From positions 2,698,001-2,762,000 of the forward strand of contig NZ_CP065424.1 of assembly GCF_017809215.1 (NCBI RefSeq): a stretch of DNA of 64,000 nt. Direction: 5' to 3'. Position numbers and translations under genes: made by a program. This DNA is from Heyndrickxia oleronia. Lineage in GTDB: Bacteria > Bacillota > Bacilli > Bacillales > Bacillaceae_C. How positions within the stretch are numbered: the first letter of the stretch is position 1; each line of letters opens with the position of its first letter. Shown here piece after piece: positions 1-8,386 of the stretch. The notes beneath the pieces were generated by a model. That model was not told the origin of the DNA. It worked only from the letters and a program-made list of their open reading frames with translations, and did not search any database.

Positions 1-249
1 GGAAATAGTCCATTCTTCATCTGGATAATGCTCTTCTAAGTATGGTCTTAGTAATTTCACTTTTTTGTCAATTTGTGCATCTATCCAAAAAGGACGAGCA
101 ACAAAAAATATACAATAAGCTACAAATATAACTAATGCTACTAACCAACCATTTTTTCGCCATCTACCTTTTAAATAAATTGCAATAATTAAGATTGATA
201 CAATTACTGCCCCAACAATCAATAACTCTATTATTTCTTGTGGATGCAT
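1..249 (-). CDS. Small membrane protein, C-terminus cut by window edge
   Basis: The frame opens at an ATG (247-249, complement) preceded by a good GAGGAGG ribosome site and is open to the window edge, giving 83 residues so far. Residues about 8-27 and 34-52 are hydrophobic and look like two membrane segments, with a basic patch (KGRWRKNG) between them. The following tail is charged (KVKLLRPYLEEHYPDEEW). That tail loosely recalls the DUF3139 family of small Firmicute membrane-anchored proteins, but this is only a resemblance. The gene directly abuts the transposase remnant, whose original stop codon at 255-257 lies within this gene's leader, so it may be a host gene whose promoter was replaced by the insertion. 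Confidence 0.6.
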   Translation of the reverse strand, partial: MHPQEIIELLIVGAVIVSILIIAIYLKGRWRKNGWLVALVIFVAYCIFFVARPFWIDAQIDKKVKLLRPYLEEHYPDEEWTIS

Positions 250-254
250 TATAC

Positions 255-1156
255 CTATCCTCCTCTACATAACCATCCAGAATTAAACATTGAACTTTGA
301 AAGACGAAACAGTTATATGTGTCCGTCATTTCAAATACAAATGATGTGAGTAAGAACTCTTTAATGTTGTGTTTTGTGCTTTCATTGCTACGGTTATCTA
401 CAAACAAGAACCACGCAAGGTAGTGACGAGATATTTGGTAACCACACCTTTAATACAATCTATCCATTGTTTCATTCGAGAATGGGGACCATTAACATTC
501 TGGATGTGATACAAACCCTTAATAACGTGTTTGCCATCGTTTGATTTAATTCCGTAATGTTCCATTCCTTTTTCTTTTGCATAGGTTTTATAGGCTCTCC
601 AAGTATCTGTTACAAGTACGTTTTCTTTTGAAAGTTTAGAACCAATTATATTATCAACCTGTTGTTTCACAACACGCCCCATACAAGCAACTTTAGATAT
701 GCGGTCTCTTGCAACAAGAACTTGTTCGTGACTTATTCCTCTACGCTTAGATTTACAGGCACGCTTACGAGGTTTTCGTTCTGAAATGCCACGTTGACCT
801 TTTTGATAGTATAGGAAATAGTTCTCGTCAACTTCAACGATACCATCATATTTTTCAAAATCCATTTGTTTTAATGCACTTAACAGTTTGTGTCTCCAAT
901 AAAAAAGTGTAACCTAAGTAATCCCTACGATTTCAGCAGATTTTCGGAGGGAATAGCCTTTGAACATACAATCAGCAAACGTAATCCATTCGTCACCTTT
1001 TCGTGTACGGTATAGAACCGTATTAGTTGTATCAGTAAAGGTCTTACTACAACACTTACAACGATAGCGTTGGCGACCATTCTATTTTCCAAACCTTACA
1101 ATATATTCAGATACACAATGAGGGCATTCAACCCCCTATTTGAAGTGTGAGTTTAA
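255..1156 (-). pseudogene. IS1595-family (ISXO2-like) transposase, degenerate
   Basis: The longest open piece (398-865) carries the IS1595 DDE core: VEVDENYF, VLVTDTWRAY and VNGPHSRMKQWI. Read through upstream on the same frame, the N-terminal zinc ribbon (ECPHC ... YRCKCCSKTF) and the helix-turn-helix region (GYSLRKSAEIVGIT) are present, but three in-frame TAG codons interrupt it at 1136-1138, 1082-1084 and 914-916. Near position 425 a frameshift removes the true C-terminus: in another frame the sequence continues as HYLAWFLFVDNRSNES and ends NSGWL with a short tail, stopping at 255-257. This is an old inactive copy. I could not define its terminal inverted repeats. Confidence 0.8.
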
Positions 1157-1518
1157 CGCATTTCATTAATTAGACGACCACCGACAGAGGAAGGAAATAA
1201 ACATGAAATTTATACGAATTCATTAATAACATCTGTTCTATCTTATATGCAGGTTTACTTTTAAGTGCAATATTATCAATTCTAGGTGCCATTTTAAGAA
1301 CCTTTGATTTGAACAAATCAAAATGAGTATATGGAACGGAATTGATTTACTTGTCGTTTTAAGTATACCTGCCTCTTTTTCATTTACTCGAAATATTTTA
1401 AGCGTTCAATTCAATTTTGTACGTCCAAACTAAGATTTTAAAATTTAGATTAGGATATATTTCATTGAAGATAAAAAGAGTCATTTTCCAATTAAGAAGA
1501 AAGACTTTTATTTAAAAC
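1157..1518. other. Intergenic stretch with a possible gene scrap
   Basis: No intact gene is visible. On the plus strand around 1223-1326 there is a short hydrophobic reading frame (ICSILYAGLLLSAILSILGA) ending at TGA 1324-1326, without a start codon in frame or a ribosome site. It could be the scrap of a small membrane protein left beside the transposase remnant. The rest shows no hairpin or promoter I would defend. Confidence 0.3.
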
Positions 1519-2595
1519 TTATTCAAATAAAAAAGAAATCAATGTTATTAAGATAGAGAATCCTAATATGGTACCTACAACAAATGTATGAAATTTACGT
1601 CTCATTACTATAATGGCAATATACTCACGAATCATTGCATTTGGCCAGTAATAAAATGCCGTTTTAGAACCGATACCTTGACTATTTAGACCAGCTTTTT
1701 TTGCATATAAGCTAGCTCGGAACAGATGAAAATTGTTCGTCGTAAAGATACTATTATATTCATTTCCTTTTAAAGAATCCATGAGGTGTTTTGAAAAAAG
1801 CATATTCTGAAAAGTATTCACAGAATGAACTTCTGTCAGAGTATCTTCTATAGGAATTCCATTGTTTACGGCATAAATTTGCATCGCTTCTGCTTCGGGG
1901 AGGTTTTCATCAGGTCCTTGTCCACCTGAAAAAACTAATTTTGGTGGTAGAGTTACCGCCTTTTGTTTCCAATAAAATTCAATCGCTTTATTTATTCTAC
2001 TTGCTAATAGTGGTGGAACCCTATCATTAATTAAACCACTGCCTAAAACAATAATAAAATCTTGATTGTATTTTGGCCTATTAAACTGGTATAACATATA
2101 AGCGGTCAAAAAATTAGTTAAATGTAAAAAGAAATAAATGACAATTAATGAAGCTCCTGCATATAGAGGTTGCAAACTAGTCGATAATAAACGCTCAGGA
2201 TTTATGATTTGGTTTATAAATAATATTAATAGAAAGATACCTAAAAATAATGTTAACGCATTTGAAAATCGTCTCCCCTCTTTTTTCATTAATACCCTTG
2301 CATTTAAAAATAATGCAACACTTAGAGCAAAAAAACCAAATGTTGCTATAAATAGTAAAATAGCAAATGGGAATAATGCAAAGATCATAAGGAGTTTATT
2401 ACCAGTACTGTATCCTAAAATACAACAAAAAATAAGTAATGAACAAAAAAACAGGTTAAACCAAAAACCATTTATCACTCTTCTTGGATCTGATAAATAA
2501 GAACTTATAAATGTAACAAACAATAAAAGGGTAATAATTCCAATTGTTAATAGCATTGTAGACCTCAAATTTCCAAAAATAGTTTTTCGATTCAT
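1519..2595 (-). CDS. DUF218 / YdcF-ElyC-SanA family membrane protein
   Basis: This 358-residue protein has five or six hydrophobic segments in residues 15-165, a DUF218 domain at about 178-325 (IIVLGSG at 181-187, SGGQGPDE at 223-230, then TTNNFHLFRA) and one more membrane segment at the C-terminus. DUF218 proteins of the YdcF/SanA/ElyC group act at the envelope, and some affect cell-wall lipid carrier metabolism. The exact reaction is not known for this architecture. It stands alone between the transposase remnant and a small convergent gene. The ATG at 2595 has no close Shine-Dalgarno, so the start is less certain than the domain. Confidence 0.8.
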   Translation of the reverse strand: MNRKTIFGNLRSTMLLTIGIITLLLFVTFISSYLSDPRRVINGFWFNLFFCSLLIFCCILGYSTGNKLLMIFALFPFAILLFIATFGFFALSVALFLNARVLMKKEGRRFSNALTLFLGIFLLILFINQIINPERLLSTSLQPLYAGASLIVIYFFLHLTNFLTAYMLYQFNRPKYNQDFIIVLGSGLINDRVPPLLASRINKAIEFYWKQKAVTLPPKLVFSGGQGPDENLPEAEAMQIYAVNNGIPIEDTLTEVHSVNTFQNMLFSKHLMDSLKGNEYNSIFTTNNFHLFRASLYAKKAGLNSQGIGSKTAFYYWPNAMIREYIAIIVMRRKFHTFVVGTILGFSILITLISFLFE

Positions 2596-2732
2596 TATAC
2601 ATGAAAGTTATATTAGTTTTCACCTTTTTTTTCATTTTATGGAATTTAAAAGGCTAGATTTTAATCAGAAATCATAAGTTGAAACAAAAAGGAGATACTA
2701 TTTTATTATTCCTAAGAAAGGAGCAATTTACT

Positions 2733-2861
2733 ATGACTAAAAAATATAATCAAGGTAGTCACAATCAAAATTCCCCCCATTTACATGGACAAACTCCAAC
2801 TAGTGGAGATAATAGCAAAGGAAATAAAAGAAATAAGGATCAGAGCACGAAAACAGAATAA
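2733..2861 (+). CDS. Small hydrophilic protein of unknown function
   Basis: A 42-residue, very polar protein starting MTKKYNQGSHNQNS and rich in Asn, Gly, Lys and Ser, with no Cys and no hydrophobic segment. I chose the ATG at 2733 because AAAGGAG lies 7 bases before it. An upstream in-frame start at 2679 lacks a site. A strong intrinsic terminator follows 5 bases after the stop, so it is a monocistronic unit. The composition resembles small acid-soluble or spore-associated proteins of Bacillus, but I do not recognise the family. Confidence 0.55.
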   Translation: MTKKYNQGSHNQNSPHLHGQTPTSGDNSKGNKRNKDQSTKTE

Positions 2862-2866
2862 ATTAA

Positions 2867-2909
2867 AATCAAACAAACCGATTTTTTTAACCGGTTTGTT
2901 TGATTTTTT
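2867..2909 (+). terminator. Intrinsic terminator
   Basis: Fourteen-base arms AATCAAACAAACCG (2867-2880) and CGGTTTGTTTGATT (2892-2905) are followed by a T run. It ends the small gene at 2733-2861. Confidence 0.85.
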
Positions 2910-2978
2910 ACTTGGCTTTCCATACCTCTTATAGCTTAAATTAATTACAATTGAGTAAAAAACCTCGAATAAACATAG

Positions 2979-3006
2979 TTGACAAATCGGATTAATATGC
3001 TTTAAT
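2979..3006 (+). promoter_or_regulatory. SigA-type promoter for the SAM riboswitch transcript
   Basis: A perfect TTGACA at 2979-2984 and TTTAAT at 3001-3006 with a 16-base spacer place the start of transcription near 3013, just before the riboswitch aptamer. Confidence 0.6.
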
Positions 3007-3023
3007 CTGTAATTACATAAATA

Positions 3024-3125
3024 CTTATCAAGAGAGGTGGAGGGACTGGCCCTATGAAACCTCAGCAGCAGATTCTTTTTTGAATCCTGTGCTAAATCCT
3101 GCAAGCAAATTGCTTGAAAGATAAG
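3024..3125 (+). ncRNA. SAM-I (S-box) riboswitch aptamer
   Basis: The conserved S-box core is present: CTTATCAAGAGAGGTGGAGG, then GGGACTGGCCCTATGAAACC, the P3 hairpin (GATTC ... GAATC) and the closing P1 strand GATAAG. P1 pairs 3024-3029 with 3120-3125. S-box RNAs bind S-adenosylmethionine and normally shut down methionine and SAM synthesis genes in Firmicutes. Here no methionine gene follows; the next gene is a FbpA-like small protein. No U-tract terminator is seen between aptamer and gene. Confidence 0.93.
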
Positions 3126-3189
3126 TTGAGGTTTATACAGTTGATCATTCCTCTTCTTATCCAATTAAAAGAAACTAACATAAGAGAGG
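3120..3189 (+). promoter_or_regulatory. Riboswitch expression platform that may mask the ribosome site
   Basis: Three segments compete. GATAAGTTGAGG (3120-3131), which contains the 3' strand of P1, can pair with CCTCTTCTTATC (3150-3161). That second segment can instead pair, with one bulged base, with ATAAGAGAGG (3180-3189), which contains the Shine-Dalgarno of the next gene. When SAM holds P1 closed, the second pairing is free to form and would hide the ribosome site. This layout predicts translational OFF control. The pairing is read from the sequence; the mechanism is inference. Confidence 0.65.
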
Positions 3190-3197
3190 AAATGAAA

Positions 3198-3401
3198 ATG
3201 GAAAGATTGTTAAATGAAACAATAGAAAGTCGTCGAAACGATTTAATTAATAAGTTAATTGAAAATGGACAATACAAAAAAGATGGAAAGCATCTTTTTG
3301 AATTATCTTTATTAGATTTGGAATATGAGTATTATAAAATTACATCTAAAAATCATCCACATAGTGGAATAGACTCTATTCGATGGATTAATTTTAAATA
3401 A
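3198..3401 (+). CDS. Fur-regulated basic protein (FbpA-like) small protein
   Basis: This 67-residue protein has the FbpA-family pattern: basic N-terminal helix (ETIESRRNDLINKLIENGQYKK), then KHLFELSLLDLEYEY, and a C-terminal HPHSG..SIRWI. B. subtilis FbpA, B and C are small basic proteins used in the iron-sparing response with the FsrA sRNA, and are controlled by Fur. The start at 3198 is preceded by GAGAGGA at 3184-3190; the ATG at 3192 is too close to that site. No Fur box is visible upstream. Instead the gene lies directly behind a SAM-I riboswitch, so its control appears to be by SAM. Confidence 0.7.
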   Translation: MERLLNETIESRRNDLINKLIENGQYKKDGKHLFELSLLDLEYEYYKITSKNHPHSGIDSIRWINFK

Positions 3402-3410
3402 ATAATTAAT

Positions 3411-3442
3411 AGCCTCTTTAATTTTAAAAGGGGCTTTTTTAT
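3411..3442 (+). terminator. Intrinsic terminator
   Basis: AGCCTCTTT pairs with AAAGGGGCT (one G-T pair) and is followed by TTTTTATT. It ends the riboswitch-controlled FbpA-like gene. Confidence 0.8.
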
Positions 3443-3513
3443 TTAGGCCTTATTTTCAAACCTTCTTACTATTCAACTCATATCTTAACTGAAAAAGTAA
3501 GTTGAAGTTTGGC

Positions 3514-3596
3514 AAACCTCATAAGAACACTGAACTCTTTATTTGGTGTAAAAGCCAGAGATAATACAAAAACAACAAACGACACAAAAACAGGGC
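3514..3596 (+). repeat. MITE-like dispersed repeat, partial copy D
   Basis: The segment CATAAGAAC ... TTTATTTGGTGTAAAAGCC ... ACAAAAACAACAAAC matches the right half of the fuller copies at 30112-30295 and 44664-44815 and, in reverse orientation, 42298-42486. The left half is missing. Confidence 0.6.
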
Positions 3597-3823
3597 ATAG
3601 TTTTCATATTAGGGATTACTCATGCTTAAAATTTTCCATTTTCAATTCTAATTCAAAATTTCGTTTTATTACACTTCCTTTGTTTATTTCACTATATATC
3701 AATATCCATACTCATCTACTAATTCTATTGGCCTATATACATGTACTTTCCATTTATTATACAATTCAGTTGGAATAATTAGGATGAAAAGGATGTCATC
3801 ATAAAATATGGAAAGGTGAAACG

Positions 3824-4357
3824 ATGCAGAAAAAAGAATTTTTTGACTCTAGGGCAAGAATGATTGGCTTTTCAATTTTAACCATAACATTGACACTTGT
3901 ATTTGGTGGTATCACCCTTGCTATGCTTTTCGGGTCAATTACTTTGGAATTTCCAATGTTCATTCTCTCTCTCATATTAACTATAGTTCTTATACCTGTG
4001 TCCATCGTACTACTAAAAAAGGCGACAACAAACGAACCTTCCGTTGTCATTAGTACAGAAGGCATTATGATTAATGGATACATTCCTAAAATTGGATTTA
4101 TCCCATGGGAAGATATCGATGGATGTATTCCATATCAAATCAATAAACAGGCAATGTTAGGTTTTATATTATTTGATGAAGATAAATACGTGAATAAATT
4201 CACTGGTATGAACAAAAAGCTTTTAGAAGCAAATAAAAGCATGGGTTACCCTGCCATAAATGTTTCCATTAATAACTTGAAGGATAAAGAAGGTTTTTTT
4301 GAAGCACTTGCTGAACAAAATATAGGTTTTTATCTTGAAGATGAACGACAAGCGTAA
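3824..4357 (+). CDS. STM3941-family membrane protein
   Basis: This 177-residue protein has two hydrophobic segments (about residues 14-36 and 40-62) followed by a soluble domain with TNEPSVVISTEGIMING and IPWEDIDGCIPY. This is the pattern of the STM3941 family, widespread two-helix proteins of unknown function with a PH-like C-terminal part. An AAAGGTG site precedes the ATG. It is a single-gene unit closed by a terminator at 4363-4396. I am fairly sure of the family and cannot give a function. Confidence 0.75.
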   Translation: MQKKEFFDSRARMIGFSILTITLTLVFGGITLAMLFGSITLEFPMFILSLILTIVLIPVSIVLLKKATTNEPSVVISTEGIMINGYIPKIGFIPWEDIDGCIPYQINKQAMLGFILFDEDKYVNKFTGMNKKLLEANKSMGYPAINVSINNLKDKEGFFEALAEQNIGFYLEDERQA

Positions 4358-4362
4358 ATACA

Positions 4363-4396
4363 AACAGCACCAGTATGGTTTAGTGGTGCTGTTTTT
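4363..4396 (+). terminator. Intrinsic terminator
   Basis: AACAGCACCA (4363-4372) and TGGTGCTGTT (4384-4393) with a following T run close the STM3941-type gene. Confidence 0.85.
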
Positions 4397-4475
4397 CTTG
4401 AACCTCATATTCTATAAGATTGTCGTGCACAAACAACAGACTATCAATTTTTATATAAATAAACTCATCAATTAG

Positions 4476-4504
4476 AAGTAGCTACACTCTTCGTAGCTAC
4501 TTTT
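4476..4504 (+). terminator. Second hairpin, probable backup terminator
   Basis: AAGTAGCTAC (4476-4485) pairs perfectly with GTAGCTACTT (4493-4502), followed by a short T stretch. It lies between the convergent STM3941 and YwaF-type genes. Confidence 0.6.
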
Positions 4505-4558
4505 CCCAGATCTATTGGGGTAAAAAGTGTTTATAAAACGATATTTTAATTTATAAAT

Positions 4559-5266
4559 TTATCTCTTCTTTTTTAACTTAAATGGAAGCAATAATAATAT
4601 AAACAAAATCAAGGCGGCCGCTTCTAAAGATAGAATATAATATGGATAGGGGCCAAAATAATCTAATAAGGAACCATTTATTGGTTTATATGATAGAAAC
4701 ATATAATTTCCACGAGTGATTTTATTTAAAAAATAGGCAATTCCTGCACATCCATTCAAAAAGAAAAACGATCTCACCAAACCTTTAGTGGTAGGAATAT
4801 ACTGATGTACTATAACATAATAAATACAAGTCCAAATGATCAGAATATGGGTAATAAAAAATTGAAAGAAGCGAAAATGCGGATATCCTAAGAATAATTC
4901 AGGGGTAATGATTGCCATTAATGCTCCCGAGATCCCCATAAAATAAACGATTTGAAAAACAACCTGAGATTTTGTTAATAACATGATTAAACATAAAATT
5001 AGGCTTATCGAACAAAGCTGAAGTGGCAATGCAAAAGATACATCCCATACTCCCCCACTATAAAGCCATATATGATAAAGAAATTCTAAGAGGAAAAGTA
5101 TTGTAAAAAAGGATATTCGCACGATTTGATTATGTTTCTTCAAAATAGTGCGTCCTAAAATTATGAATAAAACACCAATAAACATTACAATTATCATCAA
5201 AGTATGTGAAAATGAGAATATTTCAAATGGAAAAGCCTCATATTTATGCTTAAAAAAACCCTCCAT
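4559..5266 (-). CDS. YwaF / TIGR02206 family integral membrane protein
   Basis: This 235-residue protein is almost entirely hydrophobic with about seven membrane segments. It shows the family marks FSFSHTLMI near the N-terminus, LYHIWLYSGG at about residue 62-71, LPLQLCSISL and a late FGPYPYYIL. TIGR02206 proteins, named after B. subtilis YwaF, have no settled function. The start is the ATG at 5266 behind a strong GGGGGG-rich site. It is a lone gene running toward the STM3941-type gene. Confidence 0.8.
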   Translation of the reverse strand: MEGFFKHKYEAFPFEIFSFSHTLMIIVMFIGVLFIILGRTILKKHNQIVRISFFTILFLLEFLYHIWLYSGGVWDVSFALPLQLCSISLILCLIMLLTKSQVVFQIVYFMGISGALMAIITPELFLGYPHFRFFQFFITHILIIWTCIYYVIVHQYIPTTKGLVRSFFFLNGCAGIAYFLNKITRGNYMFLSYKPINGSLLDYFGPYPYYILSLEAAALILFILLLLPFKLKKKR

Positions 5267-5344
5267 ATTATCCCCCCTTCTCTCATATAAGATACTCTAA
5301 GTCTCCGAGATTCATGTTATTTAAAGAAAGGTACTGTATATAGC

Positions 5345-5380
5345 ATAAGAAAAACCCTCCTACCTAAGTATGGAGGGTTT
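5345..5380 (-). terminator. Intrinsic terminator of sstT
   Basis: On the minus strand AACCCTCC and GGAGGGTT form the stem, followed by TTTTCTT. It lies directly after the sstT stop. Confidence 0.8.
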
Positions 5381-5386
5381 ACTACT

Positions 5387-6625
5387 TTAAGATGCCTGTT
5401 TAAAATTAATACTTTTTCCTTCTTTCCGTCGTTGTCTATATTCAGCAGTAGCTGTAAAGAGTACGTCGGTGGAAGAATTTAAAGCAGTTTCACAAGAATC
5501 TTGTAAAACACCTACGATAAATCCTACCCCAACTACTGTCATAGCTACATCATTTGGAATTCCAAATAAACTACATGCTAATGGAATCAATAATAAGGAA
5601 CCTCCAGCAACTCCTGAAGCTCCACAGGCACATACAGCAGCTAAAACACTAAGAATGATCGCTGTAGGAATATCAACGTGAATACCCAATGTATGAACAG
5701 CGGCAAGTGTTAACACAGAAATAGTCACAGCTGCACCAGCCATATTAATTGTTGCACCTAATGGAATAGAAACCGAATACGTATCCTTATCCAAACCTAA
5801 CTTTTCACATAATCTCATATTAACAGGAATATTGGCTGCTGAACTGCGTGTAAAAAACGCAGTAATACCACTTTCTTTTAAGCACTTAAAAACTAATGGA
5901 TATGGATTTTGACGAATACCAATGTACACGATAATCGGATTAATAACTACAGCAACAAATAACATACAGCCAAGTAATACAGCAAGTAGCTTTCCATAGC
6001 TTAATAATGACTCAAGCCCATTTGTCGTAATTGATTCAATGACTAGTCCCATAATACCTAATGGAGCAAATTTAATGACCCATGTAACCATTTTTGCTAC
6101 TGCATCAGATACGTTTGCTATCATTGTTTTAGTCGTGTCAGGTGCATTTTTAAGTGCTACACCAAGAAGGATTGCCCAAGCTAAGATTCCGATGTAGTTT
6201 GCATTATAAATAGCTTTAACCGGATTATCTACTATATTAAGTAATAATGTTTTTAGGACCTCTATGACTCCACCGGGAGCAGCTAAATCCTCTCCGCTAT
6301 CAGCTAAAGTTAGGCTTACTGGGAAGATGAAACTTACAATTACAGCCACTAATCCAGCTAAAAATGTTCCTAATAGATAGAGTACAAGAATGGATTTCAT
6401 ATTTGTTTTATGACCACTTTTATGTTGGGCGATGGCAGACATAACCAAGAATAATACTAAAATAGGTGCTATTGCTTTTAATGCGCCTACAAATAATGAA
6501 CCTAATATAACAAATGGTTTGGCGACAGTTGGAATGGCAACTGCTAGAATAACCCCGATAATCAAACCGATTAATATTTGTTTGACTAAACTGATTTGAC
6601 TCCATTTTTTCCATATACTTTTCAT
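5387..6625 (-). CDS. sstT: Serine/threonine:Na+ symporter
   Basis: The 412-residue product belongs to the DAACS (SLC1-like) family and matches SstT in length and in signature stretches: [21 protein letters not shown] (HP1 region and helix 3), [10 protein letters not shown] (HP1 serine-rich tip), [10 protein letters not shown] (helix 7 Na+ motif) and [22 protein letters not shown] (HP2 to helix 8). SstT imports L-serine and L-threonine with Na+. The ATG at 6625 follows AGGGGGAAA. The gene is alone, with its own terminator and a 9-bp-armed dyad in its leader. Confidence 0.93.
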   Translation of the reverse strand: MKSIWKKWSQISLVKQILIGLIIGVILAVAIPTVAKPFVILGSLFVGALKAIAPILVLFLVMSAIAQHKSGHKTNMKSILVLYLLGTFLAGLVAVIVSFIFPVSLTLADSGEDLAAPGGVIEVLKTLLLNIVDNPVKAIYNANYIGILAWAILLGVALKNAPDTTKTMIANVSDAVAKMVTWVIKFAPLGIMGLVIESITTNGLESLLSYGKLLAVLLGCMLFVAVVINPIIVYIGIRQNPYPLVFKCLKESGITAFFTRSSAANIPVNMRLCEKLGLDKDTYSVSIPLGATINMAGAAVTISVLTLAAVHTLGIHVDIPTAIILSVLAAVCACGASGVAGGSLLLIPLACSLFGIPNDVAMTVVGVGFIVGVLQDSCETALNSSTDVLFTATAEYRQRRKEGKSINFKQAS

Positions 6626-6651
6626 ATACGTTTCCCCCTAGTTGTTAAACC

Positions 6652-6676
6652 GTTAGAATAGTGGAATTATTCTAAC
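6652..6676. promoter_or_regulatory. Perfect dyad in the sstT leader
   Basis: GTTAGAATA (6652-6660) and TATTCTAAC (6668-6676) are perfect inverted arms 7 bases apart, about 27 bases upstream of the sstT start. It may be a repressor operator or an RNA hairpin near the ribosome site. No T run follows, so it is not a terminator. Confidence 0.4.
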
Positions 6677-6946
6677 TTCAAGTCGTGTTCTATTAGATGC
6701 ATTTCTAATTAATAGTATTATAATGAATATTTAGATATATTACAATAGGTTTAATATTTTGTGGTGTCTGTACATTCACCCTACTATTTAATTTGAAAAT
6801 CATAATAAAACAGTGATAGTTCTACTATTATTATGAAAAAAATCAACTATTTTAAATTATTTGATATAATTTAATCGAATACTTTAAACATAATAAGATT
6901 TGGAGTGGTTTCTTGTTAATTTATTTTACACATAATTGGGCAGTAT

Positions 6947-7212
6947 AGGGGACGAATGCCATTGTCAGTGATTGAGGTAGAACACCTACTAGTGGAAGGT
7001 GGAGATGTCTGTCTTACAGTGGTTGATACAAATTCATAAAATCAATCGAGGTCCGGATTTTGAGATGAAAAACGCTCAAATGAAGTAGGAACTAGAATTA
7101 ATCGCATGGTAAAGCCGAGCGGTGAACAGGTCCCTTCTCCTCAAAAGCCTGAAGCTCCATATAGGGGAAAAACAAAACGGAACCCTGCCTCCATAGATGA
7201 AAAAATCATCTA
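6947..7212 (+). pseudogene. Decayed reading frame ahead of the RNHCP gene
   Basis: This stretch is protein-like but broken across frames. One frame gives MPLSVIEVEHLLVEGGD then a stop. A second gives HKINRGPDFEMKNAQMK then a TAG at 7086-7088. A third gives INRMVKPSGEQVPSPQKPEA and more, ending at TAG 7210-7212. Read together these look like one gene of roughly 85-90 codons with at least two frameshifts. I do not recognise the family. The final stop overlaps the ribosome site of the next gene, as in an operon. Confidence 0.4.
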
Positions 7213-7225
7213 GGAGGTATTGTCC

Positions 7226-7537
7226 TTGAGTAGAAAAACTGAAAATACAGGATTTCAATGTAAGAAATGCAGGATGGTAATTAAACCATTAACAAATGGA
7301 AGTTATCGTAATCATTGCCCATATTGTTTATATTCTTTGCATCTAGATCAGCAGCCAGGTGATCGGGAAAGTAGTTGTCGAGGTTTAATGGCTCCAGTAG
7401 GTCTAGATTATTCTAATAAAAAAGGATATCAAATTATCCATAAGTGTATAAAATGTGGCAAGGTTGGTAAAAACAAAGTGGCTATTAATACAGAACAAGA
7501 GGACCAACTAATTCACTTTTTGAAAGCAATACAATAG
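7226..7537 (+). CDS. RNHCP-domain zinc-ribbon protein
   Basis: A 103-residue protein with the RNHCP domain: CKKCRM, then the name-giving RNHCPYC, then SCRGLMAPVG, and CIKCGKVGKNK. The Cys pairs suggest bound zinc. The function of the family is not established. I set the start at TTG 7226, 8 bases after AGGAGG at 7212-7217. The in-frame TTG at 7220 is too close to that site. A decayed gene precedes it. Confidence 0.8.
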   Translation: MSRKTENTGFQCKKCRMVIKPLTNGSYRNHCPYCLYSLHLDQQPGDRESSCRGLMAPVGLDYSNKKGYQIIHKCIKCGKVGKNKVAINTEQEDQLIHFLKAIQ

Positions 7538-7561
7538 AATTTATGTTCAAAAGTATTCAAG

Positions 7562-7604
7562 AGCACAAGAAACAATCTTGTTAGAAGTTTCTTGTGCTTT
7601 CTTT
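7562..7604 (+). terminator. Intrinsic terminator
   Basis: AGCACAAGAAAC (7562-7573) and GTTTCTTGTGCT (7587-7598) form a 12-bp stem followed by TTCTTT. It separates the RNHCP gene from the convergent queC. Confidence 0.85.
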
Positions 7605-7606
7605 AA

Positions 7607-8263
7607 TTATCTTACTTTTGTTTTTATATAATCATCATATCCCCTTTTTCGTAGTTTACAAGCGGGACATTCTCCACACCCTTCTGCAATTATTCCATTA
7701 TAGCAAGTTAATGTTTTTGTACGGACAAAATCTAATGCACCAAGTTCATCCGCTAACTTCCATGTTTCTGCTTTGTTTATCCACATTAGAGGTGTATGGA
7801 TAATAAACTGGTTATCCATGGCTAGATTTAAGGTCACATTTAAAGATTTGATAAATATATCCTTACAATCAGGATAACCACTGAAATCTGTTTCACAGAC
7901 ACCTGTTATAATGTGTTTTGCACCTACCTGACTGGCTACAACACCAGCGAAGGATAAAAATAATAAATTTCGACCCGGTACAAATGTAGATGGAAGCTCC
8001 CCCTCTTCCCCATCTGTTACATCAATGTCAACTCTTGTTAAAGCATTCGGAGCTAGTTGATTTAATAGTTGCATATCTAAAATATGGTGTACAATTCCTA
8101 ACTCCTGCGTGATATTTATTGCACAATCTATTTCCGCTTTATGTCGTTGATTATAATCGAAAGTCACTGCAATTACTTCTTCAAAACGTTTCAACGCCCA
8201 AAATAGACATGTTGTACTATCTTGGCCACCACTAAACACAACAATTGCTTTCTCCTTTTTCAA
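7607..8263 (-). CDS. queC: 7-cyano-7-deazaguanine (preQ0) synthase
   Basis: QueC makes preQ0 from 7-carboxy-7-deazaguanine with ammonia and ATP, on the way to queuosine in tRNA. The 218-residue length is usual. The PP-loop SGGQDS is at residues 11-16, and the C-terminal zinc cluster is present (TCYNG, then [10 protein letters not shown]). An intact preQ1-I riboswitch with terminator lies in its leader, as expected. Unusually, no queD, queE or queF is attached, so the rest of the pathway must lie elsewhere. Confidence 0.96.
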   Translation of the reverse strand: MKKEKAIVVFSGGQDSTTCLFWALKRFEEVIAVTFDYNQRHKAEIDCAINITQELGIVHHILDMQLLNQLAPNALTRVDIDVTDGEEGELPSTFVPGRNLLFLSFAGVVASQVGAKHIITGVCETDFSGYPDCKDIFIKSLNVTLNLAMDNQFIIHTPLMWINKAETWKLADELGALDFVRTKTLTCYNGIIAEGCGECPACKLRKRGYDDYIKTKVR

Positions 8264-8351
8264 TTTAACTACTCCCTTTATAAAATTGATTTCGCAATAA
8301 TATACTGGTTTAGTTGCCTCTTTAGATACAGCGATGTTTTGTTTACCCTTT

Positions 8352-8386
8352 TAGAGAAAAAAACAGTACTAATTAACGTACTGTTC
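8352..8386 (-). terminator. Riboswitch-controlled terminator before queC
   Basis: AACAGTAC and GTACTGTT form the stem with a 6-to-8-base loop and a long T run on the minus strand. It lies immediately after the preQ1 aptamer. Confidence 0.88.

Noticed and set aside
2138..2500. Plus-strand open frame of 120 codons
   Set aside because: It lies wholly inside the DUF218 gene on the other strand, has no ribosome site, and its product resembles no family.
3509..3778. Open frame starting MANLIRTLNSLF
   Set aside because: It has no ribosome site and its first third is the MITE copy D, which has no coding role in the other copies.
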